64,000 bases of DNA from Pinus tabuliformis (taxonomy: Eukaryota; Streptophyta; Pinopsida; Pinales; Pinaceae). The stretch spans positions 115,018,989 through 115,082,988 of the forward strand of contig CM062815.1 of assembly GCA_031772625.1 (NCBI GenBank), written 5' to 3'. Of the stretch, positions 22,235 through 34,700 are shown in pieces; within the stretch, counting starts at the first letter, position 1; each line of letters opens with the position of its first letter. The position numbers and the translations under genes are program-made. The notes beneath the pieces were generated by a model, which was not told the DNA's origin, searched no databases, and was given only the letters and a program-made list of their open reading frames with translations.

Positions 22235-24420
22235 GCATCAAAAAAAAAGAAAAAAGAGAGAAAAAAGAAAAATAGAGAAATGAAATAAAAATATTCGTGA
22301 GTGAAAACTTCTTAGAGGTGCCTGGGGCAGACAGTGAGGGTGAAAACCTCATGAAGGTGCCCCAGTTGTCTCTCTCTCAAAAAAAAGAAGAAGAAGAAGA
22401 AGAAAAAACAGGCCTAATCTCTGTGGAATAATTGCAGGTTGCAGGGAATATATTGCAGGTTAGGAAGGTCGCGCAAAACAAGGACAAGGGTCCACACCAG
22501 GCTATAAGACACCCTCATAGACGCTTTCTCCATGACCGCTCGCCTCTCCTAGGATTTGATCACATTCGGGGGCAGATTTCATCTTCTACAGGAAGTTCTG
22601 CCTATTCTACAGGTAGTTTATGTCTTCTACAGGAAACATCCTGTAGAACCTTCGGGCAAGCCAAAATCGATCTTGGAGGGGAATCTGAAGGTTGGAATCT
22701 GTTTGTTAGGCCTACAGCCACCCCTTTTTCCACCCATCACCATATGGCACCTTGTTCCATCTCTTTACACCTACGTCACCCACCTGGTTGTGTGTTCCTG
22801 CACAGTCATACAAGAAACCCTGTTTTCCTCAGATTGACAGCAAGAATTTTTAGTGACAAGTCAAGCAACAAAGACTCGCTCACCCTATCTGTCCAAACTC
22901 CATCTAGACTCTTCATCAACGAATCCCTTGTCCACAATATAGCCCTACTCATTTAGCCTACATCCCAGGAGGAGAAGCAGCTACAGGACATCCTACAGAA
23001 ATCCTGTAGCAGCTGATCCCTCTAGAAGACATACTCTGGAGGTAGGGACAGCTGAGATAATCAAAGGGAACATGAAAAAGGCTCCTCTTGGACGTGAAAA
23101 CATCCTCGACAGCCGAAACCTAGCAGAACCTGTGCATGCAGCGTTGATAACCAAAGGATCGGGTTCCAAAACCCGTGCATACAGCATCAACAAATGAAGG
23201 GATGGGTTCTAACACCCATGCACAAGCAAGCAGAAAGCGAAGCAGTGGTTCCAAGACCCTAAGTATGCATAATGCATCCACAGCCATGCAGGTAAGTGTC
23301 TAAACTCATTCGTTAATTGCATAAATTATATTTCAAAAACTGCATGACTGTGAAAATGGTTCGGATTGAACAGGATCGATGGCCAGTCAATTGGCCACCC
23401 TCAGCCAGTTACATAGCTTCGTGGGATCTGAACAAGCTCAGCTACGTTCAAAATTGCCGATGAGACATGCAGCTGACACGTATGGAGTGTTCAGTCGGGG
23501 AAAATCAGCGAGACTGGTAGTGGTGGTGGCAGTTAATAGCAGAGGGGAGGTGATGGCGGTCATAGACACGCAGAGAAATGATGGTCGTGACATTGGATCA
23601 ATGGTTTGGTCTGGCCACCTCATCCCCTCGCCACGAATTGTGCTGCAGTTAAAAGATACTCGGCTGAAGACTCTCACCACCCTCAGTTCATTCGCACTTG
23701 CAATGTCCTTGGCCGAAGTACGCATCCTCTGCTTCTGAAATCTGTTAACCCGTCGTCCTCCACTGAGTTTTTCGGCTTATTAAAAAAAATCTCCTGCGTA
23801 CTAGGCTCGTTCAAAAGCGCAGTGAAATCCTACAGAAGCCGACAAGAGTTCTACAGGAAGAAGCTCTACAAGAAGTACGACACAACTTTCTGGAGCAGGG
23901 AATCCTGGACTTTTCTTCGTTGAATTTGGAGTTCCGAGAGAGGTAGGCTCGAAAACACTCTTCCATGCATGGTATGTTTCGAAAAGGTGGTGAATTGAAC
24001 TGTCTCAAATTGGGGAGTCCAAGAAAAATCCGCCTGTGAGTTGGAAATAGTAGTTTTCCTGTGTGTTGCACGATATTTCTTAGTCGTTTTTGCGTTAAAA
24101 TTCTCCTCCATAGTTCCTGTTAAAAAAGAAAATTCTCCTATAGGAAAGATACACAACTGTGAGGGCTAGCCTGTGTATGAAGAATTTGAATTTTCATATT
24201 TGTATGTATGCTGGGAATAAACATTGAGCTCTGTACTCTATCTGTGGAAACCCAATTTCTTCCTTCATAATCGGACAGCCGAGTTCTGGGCAGCAACAGC
24301 CTTAAAGCCAAGAAATTGGTGCTAATTGATAGTTGAAATCCCTTCTCAGAGTTCAGGGGAGAAATCCATAAACAACATCTCCTTTTTTCTGATCAGAGCA
24401 TAAAACAGGTCACTCTAACC
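22235..24420 (+). other. Element B 3' region, non-coding part
   Basis: Starts with A/G-rich tracts (22240-22290 and about 22379-22410) around a short GGTGCC...GGTGCCCC repeat of CTT(A/C)..GAGGTGC words. ATCCTGTAGAA-like words recur near 22570-22640 and 22990. No frame has recognisable domains; the frame at 23379-23738 resembles no family I know and is probably chance. Confidence 0.55.
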
Positions 24421-25764
24421 ATGCCAGGGGGGTTTATCAGGAAAGAACCTTCGGATCCCAGCAAGTTGCGACTAACAAAACAACTATAGGAGAAGGAGTT
24501 GCAAGCAGCAGAGGAGATACAGTCTCTAAGGCAATAGGTACATGAGAAGGAAGCCCAACTGGCCTGCATGGCCAGCTGGGCAATAGAGGTCGTATAGTGT
24601 AGGCAGCCTGCCAAGTCATACACTTTGTACCTTAAAGATCAATAGTTGCAGTTCCATATTAACACCTTGGCCCAAAGGGGCACTACTCCATTTCAAAACT
24701 ATCATCAATTTATGGCTTTATGTGACAGTAGCTCATCAGAGGAAAAGGCTAAATTATCAGAGTTTTATTTGCACAACTTGGCCCTTCCAAATATGAATTC
24801 GTGGGACCCCAACACTGTGGTAGGAGATGTGCAACTTATGGCCAACACTGTGGTAGTAGATGTGCAACTTATGGCCATGGCCTCTTGGTTGAATCTTGAG
24901 GAAAAAGGGCAGCAGAGGTCTGAGATATTATGAACAGGGAACTCAGTGAACCACTAATGATCAGAGCAGAGCCAGAGGATCCCTTATCATTGATAAGCGC
25001 CCACCAGCACTTGGCCAACAACCCTCAAGATTTACCAGATTACATTGAACGACAAGCTCAAGCTATTCCCACTTTGAGGACATGGAGAGACTGTTGGTGG
25101 ATAACTGCCTTCATGCTTGCACAAGGAGGTGGAACACACTATCCCACAGTTTGAATTCGTGGGACCCCAACACTGTGGTAGGAGATGTGCAACTTATGGC
25201 CATGGCCTCTTGGTTGAATCTTGAGGAAAAAAGGGCAGCAGAGGTCCGAGATATTATGAACAGGGAACTCAGTGAACCACTAATGATCAAAGCAGAGCCA
25301 GAGGATCCCTTATCATTGATAAGCGCCCACCAGCACTTGGCCAAAAACCCTCAAGATTTACCAGATTACATTGAATGACAAGCTCAAGCTATTCCCACTT
25401 TGAGGACATGGAGAGACTGTTGGGGGATAACTGCCTTCATGCTTGCACAAGGAGGTGGAACACACTGTCCCACAGTTTGAAGATAAGAGAATACCACTCT
25501 CCAACCAGGATGAGGGAGGCCTTGGCAAGGGTACCCCTCTATAAACAGTCAATGCAAAATCTGCAGGCCAATTGGATCGGCCTAAAGTTCAGTCCTCCCT
25601 TGCTTTTGGGATTGTTGGAAGGAGTTAAGGAAGAAGAGGAAAACAGGAAATGGGAGGAAGTGGAGAGAAAAGCAGGATTTCAAGACCAGGAAGAAGACAT
25701 CACCTCGGAGGCCTGGGATGTGAGAGAGGCAGTCAAAGCTATCAAGGATGATGAGCTAGATTAG
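24421..25764 (+). pseudogene. Element B extra 3' ORF, degraded, function unknown
   Basis: Between integrase and the 3' LTR lies a coding-like stretch starting MPGGFIRKEPSDP at 24421, with TAG/TAA interruptions and a frame change inside a duplicated block. Glu/Lys-rich coiled-coil-like segments occur near both ends (ELQAAEEIQSL; EEEENRKWEEVERKAGF), closing at 25764 with IKDDELD. The position equals that of env-like or extra ORFs in Athila-type elements, but I see no signal peptide or membrane segment, so an envelope role is not supported. A Gag-like or accessory coiled-coil protein is possible. Confidence 0.5.
24794..25478 (+). repeat. Tandem duplication in element B 3' region
   Basis: Copy 1 is 24794-25151 (358 bp), copy 2 about 25152-25478, both from TGAATTCGTGGGACCCC to CCCACAGTTT. 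Only a handful of substitutions separate them. Copy 1 also holds a 33-bp tandem duplication (24809-24841 / 24842-24874) absent from copy 2. Both changes disrupt the host frame. Confidence 0.93.
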
Positions 25765-25790
25765 TTGCTCAGAGGATGAGCAACCCATTT

Positions 25791-25803
25791 AGCAAGGGGG
25801 TGA
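25791..25803 (+). other. Element B polypurine tract
   Basis: AGCAAGGGGGTGA lies directly before the 3' LTR start at 25804. Confidence 0.65.
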
Positions 25804-27901
25804 TGATGAGCCCCAAAAATGGGTAACTTATTGGGCTCATTTTGCCTATTGTTCTTCATCAATCCACCATTTTTCATAGTTTATGCATGTTTTTTGAGTA
25901 TATTTATGTTAGTTGAACGAATGAGAATAGTCACTTGACCAAGAAGGCTAACACGTGGTTATTGCAGATTTTTGGACAAATTTTGGACCAAGGCCAAGCA
26001 TTTATGAGCCAGATGACAGCCAAGCATGAAGGAACAAGGGTGAGGATTCGTAGGAAGGGTGTCTCCTGCACTAAATGGCCCCTTCCTCGAATTCTCCACC
26101 CTCAGCTCGGAGTTCAGCAGGCCACCGAAAAGGATTCCCAAGGGCAGCCGAGCAGTTTTGTGTAAAGTGACTGATCACTGGCAGTTCGAGCAGCCGAGCC
26201 CCTCGAGTTAAGGAGGGCTATTGGAGACCCTCGTAGTGCATAAATAGGAAGGCTTCCAGCCTTCGTAGGTTACTTTTTGAGCAGTTGTATTTTGCACTAT
26301 AGTGTTGTTAGTTTTTCAGCTCATTTTGTAGCTTCTGTTGTACAACTTTCTTTGTGACATGGTTATTTTTGAATAATGGAAAGGAGCTTCATTTGGCATC
26401 ATTTCTAAGCTTTTATTAAGAGCCTGTATCTCTTGGGGTTGGGCCCAATCCAACTGCTAAGGCCTCCTTAATGTACTGTTATATGCTTTTAATGTCTTTG
26501 CAAAATAATTTCTGTTAAGTAGAATATAGTCTTGCTTGGTTACCTAGGTCATTGTTGATTATTAAAAAGGATTTTCATGTTCAGATCGATTTGATAGGTT
26601 AATAACAGAGAAGATCTTCAGAAAACGGCCATCAAGCACCCCTGATCTCACCTCTCCCTCTGTGGGACCATGAGCTGAGACCAAGGTGTTCTTGCCGCCA
26701 CCAAAAACACTTTCATTGCTTCATCATGCAATTCTTAGTGTTAGATTCTCATTTGCAGAAGTTGATACCAGTTGAGGTTACATGTTCAGGTTCATGATTG
26801 CTTAGTTTGCATAGCTATTTCACATGATTTCGTTGCAATAAACTTCTGTTCATTTTCTTTGCTGATATTCAGGTCAGATTAGGTTAAAGTAGCTAGGTCT
26901 TTAGTTTTCCGAGTCTTTGTTTGAATAGTTTGGAAAATAACTTGTAGAGTACCTATGATACCTCTTTGCCTACCCCTACTCCATCAATACCACCTGCTCC
27001 GTCCTCCAACTCTGATTCTTACCTCACATTTGCTACATTCCCTCACTTTGACCTAATTTTCATATTTTTGTGCAACATTGCACTACCCCTCCTTGAACAA
27101 ATCCAACCATCCTTATCACTCACCCGCTTCGTTCGCCGGGTCCTGGACCCCTCCACATCATCATCCAATCTCTGTACCCACTTCTTCACCTCTCTTCCCC
27201 CATCAACCCTTCAAAATTCCCTTTCGGAACATCCTGTAGAAACATCCTGTAGAAGCCACAGAACATCCTGTAGAACCCTTGCAGACTTCCTGTAGAAGCT
27301 CACAAAAGCGGTTTCTTGAGATCTGAACACTGTGAGACTCTCTGGAATGGTGCTAGGGACCCCTAGGCCCTCTTCTAACCTTCCCAACCTCCTGCAAGCA
27401 CCTAATTCATTTCCTTTCGCTAGTCAACCTCTGCATAGTTAAAAACAGTTAAAGCATATGCAAAATAATTCTGACAAATTACTCAAAATTGAAAAAAGAT
27501 GTTTTCTTCATATTTCTCTTCAAAAGTAGCTTAGTCACATGCATTTTACCTTTCTCGAAGTCAATGGCATCCATTTCTGTAGCTTTCCTCCTTTTTCCTT
27601 GCACCAGTAGAGTTAGTCTGTAGAACTAGGGTTTGCATTTCCTTTTAGCTTTTCGCTTCTTTCTGCAAGTAGATTAGCCTTTTCATCCATCAGTTAAAAG
27701 CTTTTTCTAAGAGCTCATAGAAGTTGGCTTAAGCTCCTAGCGGACTTGTGCCAGTTGATCAAGTGACAGTCGCGGCAAGAGCTAGTACTTGTGCATATAG
27801 CACCGTCGCTTCCAAGTTTGTTACGAACTACCGGGTTGATAAAAGTAAAGAAGGGAGTGCCAAGAGTTGCAACATTATTGCTGCAATGCTGGAGCCCACC
27901 A
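25804..27901 (+). repeat. Element B 3' LTR
   Basis: Same start (TGATGAGCCCC) as the 5' LTR and end AGCCCACCA, one base longer at the tip. It is followed by GTCAC and then A2 sequence at 27907. Confidence 0.9.
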
Positions 27902-27906
27902 GTCAC

Positions 27907-28187
27907 CACGAAGATCCAGAAGGACGAACCCAAAGATCCAAAGGAGGAGGATCTCCTTTTCCACTCCCAGATGTGGGTAAAGGGTTCCCCACTAGAGTTC
28001 ATTGTCAATAATGGGAGCCAAAAGAACCTCATTTCGGCAGAGGTCGTGAAGCGGCAGGGCTTACCGACCATAGCACATCCACAACCATACACCATCGGGT
28101 GGTTTCACCAAGGACGGGATTTTCATGTGAGCCAACAATGCTACCTCCCATACAACATCAAGCCCTTCACGGATGAGGTATTGTGAT
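27907..28187 (+). pseudogene. A2 gag/protease remnant after element B
   Basis: Picks up A2 where 14367 stopped (CACGAAGATCCAGAAGG). The protease active site reads FIVNNGS where A1 and A4 have FIVDSGS, so the catalytic Asp is replaced by Asn. The stretch ends at TGA 28185 after DEVL. Confidence 0.8.
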
Positions 28188-28234
28188 AATGCTCCCTTTG
28201 ATGTTTGTGATGTATTATTAGGCCAACCATACTT

Positions 28235-29160
28235 ATGGAAGTGACATGCTGTGTATATGAGTCAAGGCCTTGTGCTCTTATTGTTACTTTGGGAAATAAG
28301 TTGTACAGGATACTAGAGATAGCACTGCTTACCGCCATCTCTTTGGTTACTCTAAAACAATGCAGTAAGCTCTTTTCCAAAACCGGGAAATTTTCTTTCC
28401 TGATGATACGCCCTCAGGGAAAGAAGAAGACAATTACAACAACCTCGAGACAGGGCCCCTTCGCATGACAACAATAGATGGACAAGGTCGTGGAGGAGTA
28501 CGAGGACATCTTCACCTCCCCTGCAGGGGTGCCTCTACACTGTCAAGTCAAGCACTCCATCGATCTGACCCCAGGTGCGTCGTTGCCCAATGGGCCATTC
28601 TATCAGTGTTCCTTTCTGGAAAACAGCGAAATCAAGAGGCAGATTCAGGAGCTACTGTAGCAAGGTCACACCCGGCTGTGTTCATTGCTGTGTGGGAGCT
28701 TGATTGTGTTGGTATAGAAGAAGGACGGGACTTGGAGACTCTGTATTGACTATTGGGCTCTGAACAAGATCATTGTCCGGAATAGGTACCTGATCCCACA
28801 AATTGATGATCTTTTGGACCAACTAAAGGGGGAAAAATATTTCAGCAAGATCGACTTGAAGTTAGGATATCACCAGGTACCAATCGAACCCTCCGATGTG
28901 TAGAAGACTTCCTTCAAACCCAAGGAGGGAATTTTCAAATGGTTGGTTATAACTTTCGGGTTGATGAATGCTCCTGCAACCTTCATGAGGCTGATGGATG
29001 ACATCTTGTGGCCATTCAACAACTCATTTTTAGTGGTATACTTAGATGACATCCTGATCTTCAGCCAGAGTTGGGAAGAGCACCTGCACCACATCTGATA
29101 GGTTCTCCAAACACTACGACAACACAAGCTATGTGCCAATGTGGAGAATGCACTTTTGGC
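28235..29160 (+). pseudogene. A2 reverse transcriptase, broken
   Basis: Spacer 28235-28468, then RT N-terminus with HSIDLTPG (28553). Motifs [12 protein letters not shown] (about 28721), [12 protein letters not shown] (28840) and YLDD (29039-29050) are visible. Breaks include TAG at 28658 and near 28718, TAG at 28903, TGA near 29098 and a lost base near 29148 that shifts the RT connection. GYHQ is preceded by Leu rather than the usual Ser. Confidence 0.85.
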
Positions 29161-29900
29161 ATGACCCAGGCTCAGTATTTAGGATACATTATTGATGAAT
29201 GGGGGGTGCATGTGGATCCAACCAAGATCCAAGTCATCTGAGATTGTACAGCTCCAACCACCCTGACAGAGCTCCGCAGGTTTCTGGGTCTTGCCAATTT
29301 CTACCGCAGGTTCGTATTGAGATTCTCTCATATCACTTGGTCCTTGAGTCAAGTCACCAAGGGAGGAGCGAAAGCAAAATTCTTTTGGTCTAAATCTCAA
29401 TAGAAGGCATTTACAAAGTTGAAACATTGCCTCTGCTCTACACTAGTGTTCACATTACCAGACTTGCAACAGCCATTTGAGATGAAGACAGATGCCTCTG
29501 ACTATGCTATTGGGGCAGTCCTTACTCAACAGGGGCATCTAGTGGCATATCACAGTGAAACACTTTCAAACACAGTCCAGAAGTATCCCACTTATGACAA
29601 AGAGATGTATTCCATTGTAAAGGCTTGCCGACAATGGAAGCATTACATTTTGGGGAAGGAAACGGTCATCCACACAGACCACTGGCCCCTGCAGTTCATA
29701 CAGACGCAAGGGAAGTTGCAGAATGATCGCCATCAGAAGTGGTGCACATACCTACAACAGTTCCATTTGAATATCAAGTATAACAAGGGCAGCACCAATA
29801 ATGTTGTAGATTGCCTCAGCCAACCACCGATCACGGCATTAACCACTGTGCTCAACTCTTGTGGGCACGAGACTCTTGATTCGCCACTTCTCTACAAATG
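29161..29900 (+). pseudogene. A2 RT connection and RNase H
   Basis: After the frameshift, GYIIDEWGVHVDPTKIQV and RRFLGLANFYRRF-like connection motifs run to about 29310. The longest open segment, 29419-29901, encodes RNase H with KTDASDYAIGAVL (Asp near 29490) and HTDHWPLQF. It is the best preserved RNase H in the array, though TGA 29239 and TAG near 29401 precede it. Confidence 0.85.
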
Positions 29901-31126
29901 AAACACATAATTTGGCCACACCTACCAAATGCCCTTGGAGGGTCAGCAAGTTCCAAATTTTCACTTCCAGGATGCCCTATTATGCCACCTAGGACACCTT
30001 TGTGTTCCTTCAAGACAAAGTGCCAGGATGATTTGGGAAGCACACTACAGTCAGGCCATTAGGCATTTCGGGGTCGAGAAAATGGTGGCAGTACTGCAGA
30101 AGTATTTCTATTGGCTAAATCTTCGCTAGGATGTCGGGAAGTACATCAGATCCTACACTGCCTACGTCATTTCCAAACCAACCATCAAGAAGCAAGGCCT
30201 TTATACTCCGCTGCCTACCCATATTCGACCTTGGGAATCCATCTTCATGGATTACATGGCGGGTCTTCATTCTACTAAGCATGGCAATGAGTGTGTTTTT
30301 GTAGTCATCGATAGATTCTCAAAGATGGCCATTATGGTGGCCTATAAGAAGAATATCACAGCGGAAGCCACTGCTAAACTCTTCTTTGAATGAGTGTGGG
30401 TACACTTTGGGATCCCAAAATCTATCATCTCAGATCGGGACAGTAGGTTCCTTAATACATTTTGGTCCAGTCTCTGGTCGATGCTGGACACCAAACTCAC
30501 TAATTCCACAGCTTTCCATCCCCAAACCAATGGCCAAATAGAGGTCGTCAACAGGATGATAATACACATTCTAGACATGTACAACTCAAAGCATCCACGC
30601 ACATGGGATGAGAGCCTCCCTATGTCTAGCACAACTATAACCAGGCTCTCCATGGCTCGACTGGCCACAACCCTTTTTAGGTGGGCTTAGGATTCTAGCC
30701 ACTATGTCCCATTCATGTGGTCATGCCATTTGTAGCTACTCATGCAGATTCGGCTCATGTCCAGTCCAAAACCGATCAGGAAAATAGCTTCATTGAGCAC
30801 ATCCAACATATCCGCCAGTAGGTCCACTACATTATGGAGAAATCAAATGCCAAGTACAAGCAGCAACATGATCAACATCGGGTGCCACACAAGTTTTAGG
30901 TGGGTGACAAAGTCTGGTTGCATTTGCAAAAGGAACGCCTTACCGGATCCTATTGGAAACTCAGACCACTCCGATATGGTCCTTACACCATTACCAAGGC
31001 ATTGGGAGACAATGCATTTGAGCTTAGCATTCCCCCATTCCTTGGCTTGCACCCAGTGTTCAAGGTGGACCACCTTCGACCATACTTCCCACCATTGCTA
31101 GACACATCAGACATTGCATAACAGCT
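29901..31126 (+). pseudogene. A2 integrase, broken, cut by element D
   Basis: HHCC region 30020-30165 (TAG at 30127), catalytic core with MDYMAG, IISDRDS and NGQIEVVNR (30250-30560). TGA at 30391 interrupts the core and a one-base loss near 30620 shifts frame. The GPY/F module lies at 30900-31121 behind TAG 30897. Element D inserts at 31126/31127 after CAGCT; about 240 bases of A2 tail continue at 42807. Confidence 0.83.
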
Positions 31127-31721
31127 TGTTGGGTGTGGAGCCTGATTATCGTCTATATTCAAAGGTATCGCCACATAGGACCCCAGTTCGAAATCGTTGC
31201 CGCCCGTAAAATATTCACTGCAGGGGGGGTCCAGGGGGGGGCGGCTACGACCTTTGGGAGCCCCCCCCTGGCGGGGGGTTTCGGGGGCAGTGCCCCCGAA
31301 GCTAAAAAAAGCTGTAAAATTGCCTTGTAAAAGTATAGTAATTTCTAGTCAATCTGGGCCGTTCATTAGGCGGATGATCTGACGGTAGAACTTATGTTTA
31401 GTTTAGGGTTTTTCGCCTTAGAAGGCAACCCCTCTCTTTGTATGAGGGTATTGTATTTGAGGCTGTGAGATAGATGTGTATTCTGTGAGCGAGAAACAGA
31501 GAGGTGAGACTGTGAGGGAAAACAGAGGATATTACAGCGGATTTGCTGTAGGTTGTGTCTCTTCATTTTGCTGGATAATAAAAAGGAAGGACTGGCTGTT
31601 CGGGGTGGACGTAGCCCAAACTAGGTGAACCACGTATATCTGTGTCTCTCTTGTTTTGTGTGTTTATATTTCTGCAATATTTTATGTGTTCCATTGCTCC
31701 GTAATATATAATTTTCTAACA
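31127..31721 (+). repeat. Element D 5' LTR
   Basis: Contains a G-run-rich block (31221-31300) ending in a 21-bp odd palindrome with 10-bp arms (TTCGGGGGCA, 31280-31300). The 3' LTR at 42195-42806 has the same block and palindrome (42356-42376). AATAAAAAGG near 31580 may be a polyadenylation signal. Confidence 0.92.
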
Positions 31722-31723
31722 AC

Positions 31724-31736
31724 TGGTATCAGAGCC
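31724..31736 (+). other. Element D primer-binding site (initiator tRNA-Met)
   Basis: TGGTATCAGAGCC, two bases after the LTR end, is an exact match to the plant initiator tRNA-Met primer site. Confidence 0.95.
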
Positions 31737-31796
31737 GAAGGTCTATTTGGCTGATAAACTCGCAGGAAAGAAGGGTTCCTGGTTCGAGTGGGAGCA

Positions 31797-34700
31797 ATGG
31801 CGGAAGATGGTAGGTTTAGGGTCGAGAAATTTAACGGCCAAAACTTCTCGCTGTGGAAGATGCAGATGGAAGATTATCTGTATCAGAAAGATCTATACCT
31901 ACCATTGGGCGGAAAAACAAAGATGCCGACGGGTATGAAAGACAAAGAATGGAACCTTCTCGATAGAAAGGCACTCAGAACAATACGGTTGTGCCTTGCT
32001 ACGTCAGTCGCCTTCAACATTTCGAAGGAAACCACGACAGAGGGTTTGATGCAGACGTTGTCGAAACTATATGAAAAACCCTCGGCCTCAAACAAGGTAT
32101 TTCTTATGAAACGATTATTTAATATGAATATGTCGGAAGGTGGATCTGTTGCAAACCATTTAAATGATTTTAATACAGTTACAAGTCAGTTAAGTTCTGT
32201 AGGGGTAAACTTTGATGATGAAGTTAGAGCTCTGTTATTCTTGTGCTCATTACCAGAAAGTTGGAATGGTTTGGTAATGGCCATTAGTAACTCTGTTTCT
32301 GGATCTAGTACTTTAAAGTTTGATGATGTTGTCGGTGCTATCCTTAGCAAGGAAATGCGACGAAAAAGCTCCGGTGAGACATCGGGAAATGCTTTGAGTG
32401 CAGAGTCTAGAGGAAGAAAAATGGAAAGAGGAAAGAGCTCAGGATATCGCAGTAAATCAAGGAAAGGCAGATCCAAGTCCAGATCGGGGATAGTGTGCTG
32501 GAAATGTGGAAAGAAAGGACACCTAAAGAAAGACTGTAGATCTCGGAAGGGAAAAGAAGGAGATGCACAACAAGAAAACAATCATGAAGCAAATGTGACA
32601 GGTGAGGTGTTACAAGATGCTTTGATTCTTTCTTTCGAAAATATTACTGATTCCTGGGTGGTAGATTCAAGGGCTTCATTCCATGCCACACCTGATAAGA
32701 AATACTTTCATGACTATGTTCAAGGAGATTTTGGACAAGTTCGTCTAGGTGATGATAAACCCTGTAAAATCGTTGGAATGGGTAAGGTTCTTGTAAAACA
32801 GCAGAATGGAAACCAATGGCTATTAAAGGAGGTAAGGCATGTTCCAGATCTAAAGAAAAATCTGATTTCAACAGGGCAGTTAGGCGGTGAAGGTTGTGTG
32901 ACAACTTTCACAGATAAAGCTTGGAAGGTCACTAAAGGAGCCCTGGTAATAGCAAAAGGCGAAAAGGTTGGTACATTGTTTTTATGCAATGGTATTTCTA
33001 ACTCTGTTAATGCTTTAACTTCCAAAGGAGCAGATGCAGCATTATGGCATCATAGGCTCGGACACATGAGTGAAAAGGGGGTGAAGATTCTTCACTCAAG
33101 GAATTTGTTGCCGGGTTTGAAGAATGTTGATTTGGACTTCTGTGAGAATTGCATTTATGGAAAACAGAAGAGAGTCAGATTTCTCAGAGTTGGGAAAGAA
33201 AAGAAGAATGAAAAATTAGAGCTTGTGCATACAGATGTATGGGGACCTGCTTAGGTATCATCTCTCGGTGGCTCTCGTTATTATGTTACTTTTATTGATG
33301 ATGCAACTAGAAAAACTTGGATTTATTGTATTAAGAATAAATCTGATGTATTTGATACTTTCAAGAAATGGAAAGCTTTGGTTGAGATTGAGACAGGAAA
33401 GAAATTGAAGTGTCTTAGATCAGACAATGGAGGTGAATATTGCAGCAAATAGTTTGATAGATACTGTTCAGAGCATGGAATTCGCAGAGAGAAGACAGTT
33501 CCAAGAACACCACAAGAAAATGGTGTGTCAGAAAGGATGAACAGAACAATCATGGAGCGTGCAAGGTGCATGAGATTGCATGCAGGATTGCCTTTACAGT
33601 TTTGGGCAGATGCTGTAGATACTGCTGTTTATCTAATAAACAGAGGGCCTTCAAGTTCCTTGGATGGTGGTGTTCCAGAGGAAGCATGGATAGGAAAAAA
33701 GGTAAACTACTCTATTTTAAAGCCTTTTGGTTGTGAGGCCTTTGTCCATATTGATAAAGAAAATAGAACAAAGCTTGAGGCAAAGTCAAAGAAATGTATC
33801 TTTATTGGATATGGTGTTAATGAGTTTGGTTATCGCTTATATGATTATGAAAATCACAAAATCATTAGGAGCAGAGATGTAATATTCAATGAAAAGGTCT
33901 TATATAAGAATCAGTTGCAGGAAAAGAAGAAAGAAAACGAAAACAAGGAATACGCAGTTCTTGATGAAATCACTGAAAAAGTAAAGGTGCCTGAAAATAA
34001 TAATAATCAACAACCAGAACAACAGCAACCACCACAGCAACAACAGGCACCCCAAACACCTAAAAGTGGTGTTAGAAGATCTACCAAGACAAGTAGACCC
34101 CCTGAACGATATTCTCCTTCATTATATTATTTATTGTTGACTGATTCCGGTGAACCCGAATGTTATGAAGAAGCAATGCAGGTTGAAAGCAGGAAGAAGT
34201 GGGAGTTAGCCATGGAAGAAGAGATGGACTCCTTAATGCATAACCAGACTTGGGATTTAGTCAGGTTGCCTGCAGGAAAAACTACATTGAAGAATAAATG
34301 GGTTTACAGGCTGAAGGAAGAAGATGGAGGAAAACAAAGGTACAAAGCTAGACTTGTGGTGAAGGGGTTTGCACAGAAGAAAGGTATTGATTTTGATGAA
34401 ATATTTTCTCCTGTTGTTAAAATGACTTCAATCAGAACTATTTTAAGTCTTGTAGCAGCTGAAGATTTGCATCTTGAGCAGTTAGATGTAAAGACAGCCT
34501 TTCTCCATGGGGATTTGGAGGAAGAAATATATATGCAGCAGCCACAAGGATATGAGGTGAAAGGGAAGGAGAAACTAGTGTGCAGGTTGAAGAAGAGCTT
34601 GTATGGCTTAAAACAGGCTCCAAGGCAGTGGTATCTAAAATTTGACAAGTTTATGTCTGAACAAGGTTATACTAGATGTCACTCTGATCATTGTGTTTAT

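Larger units (their letters stand above)
14368..27901 (+). mobile_element. Element B: Ty3/gypsy retrotransposon, Athila/Tat-like
   Basis: LTRs of 2,101 and 2,098 bp (14368-16468, 25804-27901) flank gag-PR-RT-RH-IN and a 3.6-kb 3' region. A tRNA-Asp primer site and the gag and integrase style fit the non-chromovirus Athila/Tat branch. It lies in A2 gag with a target duplication GCCAC (14363-14367) / GTCAC (27902-27906), one mismatch. Stops and frameshifts in gag, PR, RT and IN show that it is dead. Confidence 0.9.

Noticed and set aside
23379-23738. 119-codon frame in the B 3' region
   Set aside because: No recognised domain, surrounded by stops and non-coding sequence, with an equally long antisense frame overlapping it.
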